The notes under the pieces: model-generated
What the model saw: only the letters and a program-made list of their open reading frames with translations
Databases searched by the model: none
What the model was told of the DNA's origin: nothing
NCBI GenBank assembly: GCA_963843835.1
Contig: CAWJMD010000001.1
Span: 1,054,001 to 1,118,000, forward strand
Origin: CAWJMD01 sp963843835
GTDB taxonomy: Bacteria > Actinomycetota > Actinomycetes > Actinomycetales > CAWJMD01
DNA: 64,000 bases
Direction: 5' to 3'
Made by a program: the position numbers and the translations under genes
Part shown: piece by piece, positions 47,650-55,878 of the stretch
Layout: every line of letters starts with the position of its first letter
How positions within the stretch are numbered: position 1 is the first letter of the stretch

Positions 47650-49218
47650 ATGCCTCAGCATGCCCAGTACCGCCCTGCCCAGTCCCGTTCGGGCCAGTCC
47701 CCGTCCGGCCCCCGCCGCGGCGGCCGCCCCACGGGCGGCGGAACGCGCCGCGGCTCCGGCCGCTCGCAGACCCGCCCGCAGCGCCGTCCGGCGGTCGACC
47801 CGGCCACCGCCGCCCTCGACGCGGCGCTGAACGCGGCTGCCGAGGCCCCCCAGGTGGCGGACTTCACGTTCGCCGAGCTCGGCCTGCCCGACCGCCTGGT
47901 CGACGCCCTGGCACACGCCGGGATCGAGCGACCGTTCGCCATCCAGACGCGCACCCTCCCGGACGGCCTCGCCGGCCGCGACGTGCTGGGCCGTGCCCAG
48001 ACCGGCTCGGGCAAGACGCTCGGGTTCGGCCTGCCGATGCTGGCGCGCCTCGCCGGGGGACGCCGCACCACCAAGCAGCCGCGCGGCCTCGTGCTGGTGC
48101 CGACCCGCGAGCTCGCCCAGCAGGTCGCCACCGCGCTGGTGCCGCTGGCCCGCAGCCTGTCGCTGAAGGTCACCACGGTCTACGGCGGCGCCCCGATCGG
48201 GCGCCAGATCGCCGAGCTCGAGCGGGGGGTCGACGTCGTCGTCGCGACCCCTGGGCGCCTGATCGACCTGATGGAGCGTCGCAGCGCCGACCTGTCCCGC
48301 GTCGCGGTCACCGTCCTCGACGAGGCGGACTACATGGCGGACCTGGGCTTCATGCCGGCCGTGACCACCATCCTCGACACCACGCCCGAGGGCTCGCAGC
48401 GCATGCTCTTCTCGGCGACGCTCGACCGGGGCGTGGGTCAGCTCGTCACCCGCTACCTCTCCGACCCGGCCATCCACGCCGTCGCCGCGGCCACCTCGTC
48501 GGTGGACACGATGGACCACGTCGTGTTCACGGTGAAGGCCGAGGACAAGATCGCCGTCGCCACCGAGGTGGCGCAGCGTCCCGGCCGCACGCTGTTCTTC
48601 GTGCGCACCAAGCATGGCGCCGACCGTCTCGCCCAGCAGATGGGACGCGAGGGCGTCCCGGCCAGCGCGATCCACGGCAACCTCACCCAGGGTGCCCGGC
48701 AGCGGGCGCTCGACGCGTTCACTGCGGGCAGCCCGCGCGTGCTGGTCGCGACGGACGTGGCGGCGCGCGGCATCCACGTGGACGACGTCGACCTCGTCGT
48801 CCACTTCGACCCGCCGAACGACCACAAGGACTACCTGCACCGTTCCGGTCGCACGGCCCGGGCGGGGACGTCCGGCACGGTGGTGTCGCTGGTCCAGCCC
48901 GCGCAGCTGCGCGAGATGGCCCGCCTGCACCAGGGCGCCCGTGTCAGCGCCCGCACGGCGTCGGTGTTCCCCGGCCACGCGGAGGTCCGTGAGATCGCGA
49001 CCTCCGGGACCCCGGTCGTCGTCCAGCCACTGCCCGAGCGTGAGGCCTCCTCGCGTCGCAACCGTCGCCCGTACCGCCAGGGCCCGCGCGACCAGGGTGA
49101 GCGCCGCACCGGTGGCTCCGGCCGCCAGGGCGGCTACCAGGGCGCCCGCCAGGGCGGCCCGGCCGGCGGATCGGGCCGCCGCCAGGGCGGCCCCGGCCGG
49201 AGCGCCCGCACGGCCTGA
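47650..49218 (+). CDS. DEAD-box RNA helicase
   Basis: A 522-residue ATP-dependent RNA helicase. In order: a basic Ser/Arg/Gly-rich N-terminus, Q motif FAIQTRTLPDGLAGRDVL, Walker A AQTGSGKT, VPTRELAQQVA, VVATPGRLIDLM, DEAD in VTVLDEADYMADLGFM, SAT in MLFSATLD, VRTKHGADRLAQQM, ATDVAARGIHVDDVDLVVHFD and HRSGRTARAG. The C-terminal 50 residues are Gly/Arg/Gln-rich repeats (GGSGRQGGYQGARQGG), which bind RNA. Likely roles are rRNA maturation or cold response. Start ATG 47650. Confidence 0.93.
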   Translation: MPQHAQYRPAQSRSGQSPSGPRRGGRPTGGGTRRGSGRSQTRPQRRPAVDPATAALDAALNAAAEAPQVADFTFAELGLPDRLVDALAHAGIERPFAIQTRTLPDGLAGRDVLGRAQTGSGKTLGFGLPMLARLAGGRRTTKQPRGLVLVPTRELAQQVATALVPLARSLSLKVTTVYGGAPIGRQIAELERGVDVVVATPGRLIDLMERRSADLSRVAVTVLDEADYMADLGFMPAVTTILDTTPEGSQRMLFSATLDRGVGQLVTRYLSDPAIHAVAAATSSVDTMDHVVFTVKAEDKIAVATEVAQRPGRTLFFVRTKHGADRLAQQMGREGVPASAIHGNLTQGARQRALDAFTAGSPRVLVATDVAARGIHVDDVDLVVHFDPPNDHKDYLHRSGRTARAGTSGTVVSLVQPAQLREMARLHQGARVSARTASVFPGHAEVREIATSGTPVVVQPLPEREASSRRNRRPYRQGPRDQGERRTGGSGRQGGYQGARQGGPAGGSGRRQGGPGRSARTA

Positions 49219-49248
49219 CCTGACCCGCTGACGACCCACCACGCACGA

Positions 49249-49282
49249 CGAAGGGCCCGGACCGTCTGGTCCGGGCCCTTCG
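49249..49282 (+). terminator. strong hairpin after the DEAD-box gene
   Basis: A perfect 15-bp stem (49249-49263 with 49268-49282) and loop GTCT, 30 bases after the helicase stop. It is followed by ACTTG and no T-run. It may also serve the opposite strand. Confidence 0.85.
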
Positions 49283-49342
49283 ACTTGTCCGACCATGCTG
49301 GCAGGCCGACCACTGCGGTCGACCTGCCAGGTCAGGACGGGA

Positions 49343-49498
49343 TCAGTACCAGTGCTTGCGCCCACCGATGGCGCGACCGGTGGCTCCCAGCAGGAACAGC
49401 ACGGCGCCGATGACGATCAGGATGATGCCGATCGTGGTGAGGATGCTCACGTTCAGCACGAGGCCGAGGATGAGCAGGATGATTCCCAGGACGATCAT
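49343..49498 (-). CDS. small two-helix membrane protein (DUF6131-like)
   Basis: A 51-residue protein starting at ATG 49498, after AAGGAGA. It is nearly all membrane: IVLGIILLILGLVLNVSILTTIGIILIVIGAVLFLLGATG, then the polar end RAIGGRKHWY. The pattern of an Ile/Leu-rich hairpin ending in a GRxxGGRxxWY-type tail recalls the short actinobacterial DUF6131 family. Its function is unknown. Confidence 0.75.
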   Translation of the reverse strand: MIVLGIILLILGLVLNVSILTTIGIILIVIGAVLFLLGATGRAIGGRKHWY

Positions 49499-49614
49499 GG
49501 GGTCTCCTTGGGTAGGTGGACGGTTCTGCCTGCCCATGAGCAAGCAGGGCGGCCCCATCGTGGCGTGTCATGGCGCCTGGCGCGCGGCGAAACGCCGTCA
49601 GGCATGATCAGGAC

Positions 49615-49932
49615 ATGACGGACCCCAGCACCAGCCGGAACGTGCCCGTGCACGTCCGAGCGGGCAACCGGCTGCTCGAGGGGGCCGAGACCGTCATCTA
49701 CGTGGGTGTCGCCGCCCTCCTCCTGCCGACGGCCGGCGGCCTGCTGGTCGGCGCGGCGGGACGCCTTCCGGGCGTGCTGGGCGAGTGCGAGCCGGTGGCG
49801 CTGGAGATGCTCGACGCGCTCCTGCTGCGCCGCAAGGAGCGCGAGCCGGGGGAGGGCGACGAGAGCGACGACCCCTACTCGCCGGACCGGGCGCGTCCGG
49901 CCGAGAAGGCCCTCGGGGACGAGCCCGCGTGA
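49615..49932 (+). CDS. small membrane protein, unknown
   Basis: A 105-residue protein from ATG 49615. One or two hydrophobic helices (AETVIYVGVAALLLPTAGGLLVGAAGRLPGV and ALEMLDALLL) are followed by a very acidic, polar tail (REPGEGDESDDPYSPDRARP). The helix followed by LEMLDALLL slightly recalls PsiE-type proteins, but the remaining helices of that family are absent, so I do not assign it. It overlaps the next gene by GTGA. Confidence 0.55.
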   Translation: MTDPSTSRNVPVHVRAGNRLLEGAETVIYVGVAALLLPTAGGLLVGAAGRLPGVLGECEPVALEMLDALLLRRKEREPGEGDESDDPYSPDRARPAEKALGDEPA

Positions 49933-50834
49933 GGACCGTGCTGCGCGAGTCCCGCCCCGACCTGACGCTGGCCGGCGTCGTGATGGGCTGGATCGCGCTG
50001 GTGCTCTGGCTCGACCGCGGCGGACCCCTGCTCGAGCAGGTGGTCACCGGGCTGCTCACGTGGGGCGTGATCACGCTCGCCCTGCGGCGGGAGACCTCGC
50101 TGGTCCGCATGCAGACGCTCGTGGTGGTGGTGCTCGCAACGATGGTCGAGTACACGTTCTCGCCCCTGCTGGAGGCGTACACGTACCGGCTCGAGACCGT
50201 ACCGATGTACGTCCCGCCGGGACACGGTCTGGTCTACCTGGCGGCCATGTCCCTCGGACGCTCGCCCCTCTTCGAGGCACACCGCCGGCATCTCGTCACC
50301 GGGACGGTGGTGCTCGGCGGGGCGTGGGCGCTCTACGGCGTCACGCTGGCCGAGCGGCCCGACGTCCTGGGGGCGTTCTGGTTCCTGTGCCTGCTGGGCT
50401 TCCTGCGCTGGGGGCGCTCGCAGATGCTCTACGTGGGCGCCTTCGTCGTGGTCAGCTGGCTGGAGCTGCTGGGCACAGCCTGGGGGACCTGGGCGTGGGC
50501 GCCCCACGACCCCGTGGCGGGCGTCGTCAGCCAGGGCAACCCGCCGTCGGGGGCTGCCGGCGGGTACGGCTGGTTCGACCTCTACGCGTTGCTGCTGGCG
50601 CCGGTGCTGCTGTCCCGGCTGAGCAGGCTGAGGGCCGCCGCGTGCAGGTGGCCGTTGGTCGCGAGGGCGTTCCCGCCGAAGGGTCCGTCCTCCCCGTCCA
50701 GCGAGGTGAAGCGTCCCCCCGCCTCGGTGACGACGGGCACGAGCGCGGCCATGTCGTGCAGCGCCAGCTCGGGCTCGGCGGCGATGTCCACTGCCCCCTC
50801 GGCAACCAGCACGTACGACCAGAAGTCGCCGTAG
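49929..50834 (+). CDS. multi-pass membrane protein, unknown; 3' end overlaps hisN
   Basis: A 301-residue frame from GTG 49929. The first 235 residues form about seven membrane helices, including LAGVVMGWIALVLWLDRGG, LVVVVLATMVEYTFSPLLEAYTYRL, VPPGHGLVYLAAMSLGRSP and GWFDLYALLLAPVLLSRLSRL. The last 65 residues are polar and are read antisense to the end of the convergent phosphatase gene, an overlap of 253 bases. I do not know the family. The hydrophobic part is credible; the tail may be the result of a lost stop. Confidence 0.6.
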   Translation: MRTVLRESRPDLTLAGVVMGWIALVLWLDRGGPLLEQVVTGLLTWGVITLALRRETSLVRMQTLVVVVLATMVEYTFSPLLEAYTYRLETVPMYVPPGHGLVYLAAMSLGRSPLFEAHRRHLVTGTVVLGGAWALYGVTLAERPDVLGAFWFLCLLGFLRWGRSQMLYVGAFVVVSWLELLGTAWGTWAWAPHDPVAGVVSQGNPPSGAAGGYGWFDLYALLLAPVLLSRLSRLRAAACRWPLVARAFPPKGPSSPSSEVKRPPASVTTGTSAAMSCSASSGSAAMSTAPSATSTYDQKSP

Positions 50835-51439
50835 GCGCGCGTCCGCCAGCACTTCTCGGTCAGCTCGAGGAACGCCGCACGACCGCCCGCGTCGGCGCGG
50901 TGCGTGTCCCAGCCCGACAGGCTCGAGTAGGACAGCGACGCGTCGGACAGGTCCTGGACGCCTGAGACGTGCAGCCTGGTCGCCGCGGAGAGTGACCGAC
51001 CCGTCCACGCCCCGGAGCCGAGCGCGGCCCACCACCGGCGGTTCAGTGCAGGGGCCGACACCACGCCGAGCACGGGCCTGCCCTGGTCGACCAGAGCGAT
51101 GAGCGTGGCCCACACGGGCACGCCGCGCACGAAGTTCTTGGTGCCGTCGATCGGGTCGACCACCCACTGCCGGGGTCCGTGACCGGTGTCCTCCAGCTCC
51201 TCGCCCACCACGGCGTCGCGCGGCCTGGTCCGGCGCAGCTGGGTGCGGACGAGCTCCTCCGCGCTCGAGTCGGCGTCGGTGACCGGCGTCAGGTCGGGCT
51301 TGGTCGTCACGTCGAGGTCGCGAGCCTTGAACCGCGACATCGTCAGCGCGTCGACCTGGTCCGCGATGACGTGCGCGAGGCGCAGGTCGTCGTCGTAGCT
51401 CGCCACCCGGCGCACGCTCTCCTCGCTCACCGGGCGCAC
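50582..51439 (-). CDS. hisN: inositol monophosphatase family protein, probably histidinol-phosphatase HisN
   Basis: A 285-residue Mg-dependent phosphatase. The metal and substrate motifs are VVGEELEDTG, WVVDPIDGTKNFVRG and, C-terminal, ALHDMAALVPVVTEAGG. KPDLTPVTDADSSAEE precedes them. The actinobacterial histidinol-phosphatase (HisN) branch has the same FVRGVPVWATLIAL and the SYSSLSGW-like segment, so I prefer HisN to a general inositol phosphatase. The start is GTG 51439 or GTG 51430. No other his gene is near. Confidence 0.82.
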   Translation of the reverse strand: MRPVSEESVRRVASYDDDLRLAHVIADQVDALTMSRFKARDLDVTTKPDLTPVTDADSSAEELVRTQLRRTRPRDAVVGEELEDTGHGPRQWVVDPIDGTKNFVRGVPVWATLIALVDQGRPVLGVVSAPALNRRWWAALGSGAWTGRSLSAATRLHVSGVQDLSDASLSYSSLSGWDTHRADAGGRAAFLELTEKCWRTRAYGDFWSYVLVAEGAVDIAAEPELALHDMAALVPVVTEAGGRFTSLDGEDGPFGGNALATNGHLHAAALSLLSRDSSTGASSNA

Positions 51440-51495
51440 GCTACCCGCTGGCCGGCGGTTCGACGGGGACCACGGGGCGGGGTGAGACTGGGGCC

Positions 51496-51792
51496 GTGGA
51501 GCGGATGCCCTTGCACGAGGCCCTCGCCGACCGCGACAAGGTCCTGCGGGCCTACCTGGACGACGGCGGACGCCTCGTGCGGATGCCGGCGAAGCACCGC
51601 AAGCGGCTGGTCGTGCTCGATCACCTCGCCCGCACCTTCGAGCCGGGGACGCGGTACCCCGAGTCCGAGGTCAACCACCTGATGCGCGCCTTCCACGACG
51701 ATGTGGCGCTTCTGCGTCGCAGCCTGGTCGACGAGGGCTTCCTCGACCGGGAGGACGGCGAGTACTGGCGCATCGGCGGCACCGTCGAGTAA
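51496..51792 (+). CDS. DUF2087 domain protein
   Basis: A 98-residue protein from GTG 51496. It carries the DUF2087 pattern: a basic RMPAKHRKRLVVLDHLARTFEPGTRYPESEVNHLMRAFHDDVALLRRSLVDEGFLDREDGEYWRIGG, a small winged-helix-like domain often fused to regulators. Here it stands alone. It is divergent from hisN with a 56-base gap. A DNA-binding role is possible but unproven. Confidence 0.8.
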   Translation: MERMPLHEALADRDKVLRAYLDDGGRLVRMPAKHRKRLVVLDHLARTFEPGTRYPESEVNHLMRAFHDDVALLRRSLVDEGFLDREDGEYWRIGGTVE

Positions 51793-51850
51793 TGGCGTCG
51801 GGTCGTCGTGGACACTGACGCGGTCACGCCCCGGTGGTCATACTCGATGC

Positions 51851-52327
51851 GTGGACGACCTCTTCGACACCGCTGCCGGACTGCCCCTGCACGCGCTGGT
51901 CGTCCACGCGGTCGTGGCGGGCATCCCGGTGATGGCGCTCGTGACGGCCGCGGTCGCGTCCCGCGACGCGTGGCGCCGCAGCCTGTCGTGGTTCGTCGTG
52001 GTCGCCAACGCCGGTCTGCTCGCCCTCACCTTCGTGACCGTCCGCAGCGGCGAGGCGCTGCGGGCACGGCGCGAGAGCCTGGCCGGTGCGGAGATCCCCA
52101 GCATCACCCGGCACGCGGACCGGGGCGGGCTGATGCCCTGGTTCGTGGCGGCGCTGCTGGCCGTGTCGGTCCTCGTGGCCGCGACCCGGCACCGTCCGGC
52201 GCTGCGCCTGCCCGGCCTCGTGCTCGCGCTGCTGGTCGCCGCGGCGGCCATCTGGTGGACCGTCCTCACCGGCCACAGCGGATCCGCCTCCGTGTGGGGT
52301 GACCTCATCCGGTCGAACAGTGGCTGA
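51851..52327 (+). CDS. DUF2231 family membrane protein
   Basis: A 158-residue protein with four membrane helices, starting at GTG 51851. The N-terminal LFDTAAGLPLHALVVHAVVAGIPVMAL is the DUF2231 signature (LPxHxLxVHxxV), and the last helix ends TGHSGSASVWGD, also typical. Such proteins resemble cytochrome-type four-helix bundles with conserved His. The function is unknown. Confidence 0.75.
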   Translation: MDDLFDTAAGLPLHALVVHAVVAGIPVMALVTAAVASRDAWRRSLSWFVVVANAGLLALTFVTVRSGEALRARRESLAGAEIPSITRHADRGGLMPWFVAALLAVSVLVAATRHRPALRLPGLVLALLVAAAAIWWTVLTGHSGSASVWGDLIRSNSG

Positions 52328-52360
52328 GGTCCGCTGGCCTCTGGCGTCGGGAGACCGTGC

Positions 52361-53161
52361 TCAGAGCGCCCGGACGCTGTTGCTGCGCTTGTCGTGCGTG
52401 AGCTCGGCCAGGCCCAGGGCCTCGAGCAACGGCGGGAGGTACATCCCGAACCGTCCCCGGTAGCCGTTGCGTAGGCCGTACCAGCCACCGACCGGGTTGG
52501 CCTTCGAACGCCCCCAGGCCTCGACCGATCCCTCCGGCGCGTCCTTCTTCTCGTCGGCCGCACCCAGCGGTACCCAGTCGCCCTGCTCCCGCAGCCACGC
52601 GTGGAGGTCCTCGACCGCGGACAGGTGGTAGCGCAGGGTGGTGCTGCCCACCTGGCAGACCAGTGCGGGAGGGTCGGCCTCCGGGTCCGAGTGCATCGTG
52701 TACTGCGAGGACCCCGGCGCCGTGGTCAGCTGCCAGGGGTCGTCGGGGGTGCCGCTACCTGTGGTCATGAGTCCATCCTGCCTGCGCGGACGGCGGCCGT
52801 CACGGGCTTCCGGGTCGGACGGCCATGCCGGGGTCGCCCGGTCGAACGGCGTCGCGCGGACCACGGCCTCGACCGGCACCGGTCCGTAGACGTGCGGGAA
52901 CGGTCCGTCCGCTCCGGGCACGTGCTCCCAGCGCACCGGTGAGCCCGCCCGATCGAGCGCGGCGACGTCCAGCTCGAGCAGGACCAGCGGATCGGACACG
53001 TCCGCGTAGAACGTGGCGACGACACCGGGTAGCTGTGCCGCGGTACTGGCGTGCACGAACCCCTGCTGCTCGAGGCTGACGCCGATGGTCGACCAGGTGT
53101 AGCGACCGTCGACGCGCGCCTGCCGCCAGTGGTCGGCCAGCGCGAGGTGCCAGACGGTCAC
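52361..53161 (-). CDS. DUF952 domain protein joined in frame to a second conserved domain
   Basis: A 266-residue frame from GTG 53161, which overlaps the upstream gene (GTGA). Residues 1-115 are a DUF952 domain (TVWHLALADHWRQARVDGRYTWSTIGVSLEQQGFVHAST, then FPHVYGPVPVEAVVRATPF). Residues 132-266 (MTTGSGTPDDPWQLTTAPGSSQY to VGGWYGLRNGYRGRFGMYLPPLLEALGLAELTHDKRSN) form a second domain that I know as a free-standing actinobacterial protein. An ATG at 52768 with AGGATGGA upstream could start it separately. There is no stop between them, so this is either a fusion or two overlapping products. Confidence 0.65.
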   Translation of the reverse strand: MTVWHLALADHWRQARVDGRYTWSTIGVSLEQQGFVHASTAAQLPGVVATFYADVSDPLVLLELDVAALDRAGSPVRWEHVPGADGPFPHVYGPVPVEAVVRATPFDRATPAWPSDPEARDGRRPRRQDGLMTTGSGTPDDPWQLTTAPGSSQYTMHSDPEADPPALVCQVGSTTLRYHLSAVEDLHAWLREQGDWVPLGAADEKKDAPEGSVEAWGRSKANPVGGWYGLRNGYRGRFGMYLPPLLEALGLAELTHDKRSNSVRAL

Positions 53162-53475
53162 CACTCGATCCGATGGGCCAGCAGGGCCATCTCGGCGACG
53201 AGGCGCTCGTCGGTCGACAGCGGGCCCCGGGTGCGGGGTGCGGGCACCCCGGCCGCGCGGCAGCACTCCAGCAGCACGTCGTCGTAGGCACCTGTCGAGG
53301 CCCGCACGCGCTGGTACTGGCCGGGCTGCGTCGTCGCGTGCGCCTTCTGGACCTCGAGGGCCAGCCGGCGCAGCTCGAGCGTGCGCAGGAGCAGCTCGAC
53401 GTCCTCCGGTGGCCGCGCCGGCGCGCCGGTGAGCGCACGCCATCGGTCCTCGAACCACTTCCACGAGATGGTCAT
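53158..53475 (-). CDS. conserved hypothetical protein, 105 residues
   Basis: Starts at ATG 53475 with GGAGG six bases upstream. The sequence is mostly helical: MTISWKWFEDRWRALTGAPARPPEDVELLLRTLELRRLALEVQKAHA, then STGAYDDVLLECCRAAGVPAPRTRGPLSTDERLVAEMALLAHRIEW. No family was recognised. Its stop overlaps the start of the DUF952 gene, so the two form a small operon. Confidence 0.65.
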   Translation of the reverse strand: MTISWKWFEDRWRALTGAPARPPEDVELLLRTLELRRLALEVQKAHATTQPGQYQRVRASTGAYDDVLLECCRAAGVPAPRTRGPLSTDERLVAEMALLAHRIEW

Positions 53476-53586
53476 CGGTGCCTCCGGTGCTCCCATTGTG
53501 CAACGGGAAGGGAGGTTCGGCAGGGGCGCACTAGGGTCGGGTCCGCGATGCCGCAGAGAGCGTCCGCACATGAGAGGGGTACGAAG

Positions 53587-54373
53587 GTGTCAACGCACAC
53601 GATCCGGTCGGGCACCGTGCTGCCGGCCCGACGTGAGGACGTCGAGCTGCACACGGCCGACGGGCTGAGGTTGGTGGGCGAGCTGGCCCTCCCGCTCGAT
53701 CGCGATCCGGTGGCGACCCTCGTGACCCTCCACCCCCTGCCGACGCACGGCGGGTTCATGGACAGCCACGTGTTCCGCAAGGCGGCGTGGCGGCTGCCGG
53801 CGCTCGCGGGCCTCGCCGTGCTGCGGTTCAACCTGCGCGGTGTGTCGAGTCCGCGCGGCACCAGCGAGGGCACGTTCGACGCCGGCGACGCCGAGCGGCT
53901 GGATGTCGCCGCGGCGATCGAGTTCGCCGAGTTCCACGACCTGCCGCGCCGGTGGCTGCTCGGTTGGTCCTTCGGCACGGACCTGGCCCTCATGCACGGC
54001 TGCGACCCGTCCGTCGAGGGCGCCGTGCTGCTCTCGCCGCCCCTGCGCTCGGCCGGCGCGGAGGACCTGAACACGTGGGCAGGCTCGGGGAAGCCGGTGC
54101 TCGCCCTGGTGCCCGAGCTGGACGACTACCTGCGGCCCGAGGAGGCCACGGAGCGTTTCCGCGGCGATCCCGCAGGCTCGCGTGGTCGGGGTCGAGGGTG
54201 CCAAGCACCTGTGGGTGGGGGAGTCCGCGGTGCGGCGCGTGCACGACGAGATCGTCGCCGAGGTGGCCCCCGAGATCGCGACCCCGCTGCCGTCGACGTG
54301 GGACGGCCCGTTCGAGGTGGCGGACGACCTGCACCGTCCGGCGGCCCGGACGGAGTCCTCGGCGCAGGGGTGA
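53587..54373 (+). pseudogene. alpha/beta hydrolase, frame broken by one extra base
   Basis: Codons from GTG 53587 encode an alpha/beta hydrolase: LHPLPTHGGFMDSHVFRKAAWRLPALAGLAVLRFNLRGVSSPRGTSEG with the RFNxRG strand, and WLLGWSFGTDLAL, the nucleophile elbow (G-W-S-F-G). An extra C at 54159-54160 shifts the frame before ARVVGVEGAKHLWVGE, which holds the catalytic His. Removing it gives 261 residues. Family relatives are peptidases or esterases; the substrate is unknown. The flaw is of the same kind as those in fliF-fliI. Confidence 0.8.
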
Positions 54374-54377
54374 CCGC

Positions 54378-55814
54378 CTACAGGCGGTCCTGCCGGGGCA
54401 TCACGACCTCCTGGACCACCAGCAGGATGCCCGCGGCGATCGGGATGCCGATGAGGGCGCCGATCGCTCCCATCAGCGTGGCGCCGATCAGCGCGGCGAC
54501 CAGGGCGACGGCCCCGGGGACGGACACCGTGCGGGCCATGATCTTCGGCGCGATCAGGTAGTTCTCGACCTGCTGGTAGACGATGTAGTAGATCAGCACG
54601 ATCACCGCGGTCTGCAGGTCGACGAACAGCGCGACCACCACGACCAGCACCGCACCGATCGTGGCGCCGACCAGGGGGAGCAGGCCGATCAGTCCGACCG
54701 CGATGGCCAGCACCGCCGGGTAGGGGATGCCGAGGATGAGCATCATCACGTAGGAGCAGACGCCGTTCAGTGAGGCGACCACCAGCTGGCCGATCACGTA
54801 CCCGCCGATGCGCTTGCTGATCTCGTCACCGAGCAGCTGCACCCGGGTGCGCCGCGAGGCGGGCACGAGCGCGTAGCCGGCCTCCCGCAGATGGCGCATC
54901 GAGGCGAGGAAGTAGAGCGTGAGGATCAGGACGGTGAGCGCGCTGAAGACGCCGCCGAGGACGGCCTGACCCGCCCCCAGGACGCCACCGAAGACCGCGG
55001 CCATGGCCTGGCCGTCGCCCAGCCGCTTCTCGACCTCGGCGGTCGCCCGCCCGACCAGGTCGTACTTCTGGTCGAGCTCGACGAACCAGTCCGCCCGTTG
55101 GAGCTGGGCCAGGTAGTCCGGCAGCTTGCCGACCAGCTCGGTGCCCTGGTCGACGAGGATCGGGACGACGGACGCCCCGAAGCCGGCGAAGACCGCGACG
55201 ACGCCCCCGAAGACCCCGGTGATGGCCCAGCCCCGGGGGACCCGCCGGTTCGTGAGCCAGTCGACGACAGGCTCCAGCCCCAGCGCGAGGAACAGCGAGA
55301 CCACCAGCAGGGTGATCACCTGCTGGAGCTGGCCGAGCACCTGGACGAGACCGTAGGCGATGAACACGCCCAGCGCGCCGACGAACCCGACGTAGAACGG
55401 GTGGCTGCGGTTGAACGCCTGGCCGGGCCTGCCGAACCTGGAGGCGTCGCCCGGGCTCGCGCTCGCCTTGGTGCGGGGGGACTCGCCGAGGAACTGGTCC
55501 GCGACGGGTCTCGCGCCCGTCTCCTCGGCCGGTGCCTCCGCGGCGACGTGCTCGGTGCCGGTGTCGCTGTCGCTGTCGGTGTCGACACCGGGGGGGCCGG
55601 CCGCGGGAGCGTCCGGCTGCAGCCGCCGGCTGAGCATCTGGTCCAGGGTGGGGAACGACCCGTTGTGACGCTGTGCCCGTCCCAGGGCCCGCCGCTCAGC
55701 CAGCGCGGCGCGCGTGTCGCGCACCCGGGTCGACCACCCCCGGTGCTGGCTGCCTCGGTCCCCCGTCGCGGTTTCGGAGCCCCCGCCGCGCTCGTCCTCG
55801 TCGCCCACGCGCAT
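54378..55814 (-). CDS. AI-2E family (PerM-type) transporter
   Basis: A 478-residue protein. A polar, probably disordered N-terminus of about 135 residues precedes the PerM/TqsA-type core of eight helices: VLGQLQQVITLLVVSLFLALGLEPVVDWLTNRRVPRGWAI, VLILTLYFLASMRHLREAGYALVPASRR, then GLIGLLPLVGATIGAVLVVVVALF and IYYIVYQQVENYLIAPKIMARTVSV with the family's YQQVENYxIxPxIM motif. The substrate is unknown; the family name comes from one member that affects autoinducer-2. Confidence 0.88.
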   Translation of the reverse strand: MRVGDEDERGGGSETATGDRGSQHRGWSTRVRDTRAALAERRALGRAQRHNGSFPTLDQMLSRRLQPDAPAAGPPGVDTDSDSDTGTEHVAAEAPAEETGARPVADQFLGESPRTKASASPGDASRFGRPGQAFNRSHPFYVGFVGALGVFIAYGLVQVLGQLQQVITLLVVSLFLALGLEPVVDWLTNRRVPRGWAITGVFGGVVAVFAGFGASVVPILVDQGTELVGKLPDYLAQLQRADWFVELDQKYDLVGRATAEVEKRLGDGQAMAAVFGGVLGAGQAVLGGVFSALTVLILTLYFLASMRHLREAGYALVPASRRTRVQLLGDEISKRIGGYVIGQLVVASLNGVCSYVMMLILGIPYPAVLAIAVGLIGLLPLVGATIGAVLVVVVALFVDLQTAVIVLIYYIVYQQVENYLIAPKIMARTVSVPGAVALVAALIGATLMGAIGALIGIPIAAGILLVVQEVVMPRQDRL

Positions 55815-55878
55815 CCCTTCGCCGACCTACGGGGTGAGCGTAGTGTCCCCCGCGCGCCCGCCCGCTTGGGCGCGCGCG

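Noticed and set aside
49615..49932. Assignment of the small membrane protein to the PsiE family
   Set aside because: Only one short segment resembles PsiE; the other membrane helices are missing, so the match is not adequate.
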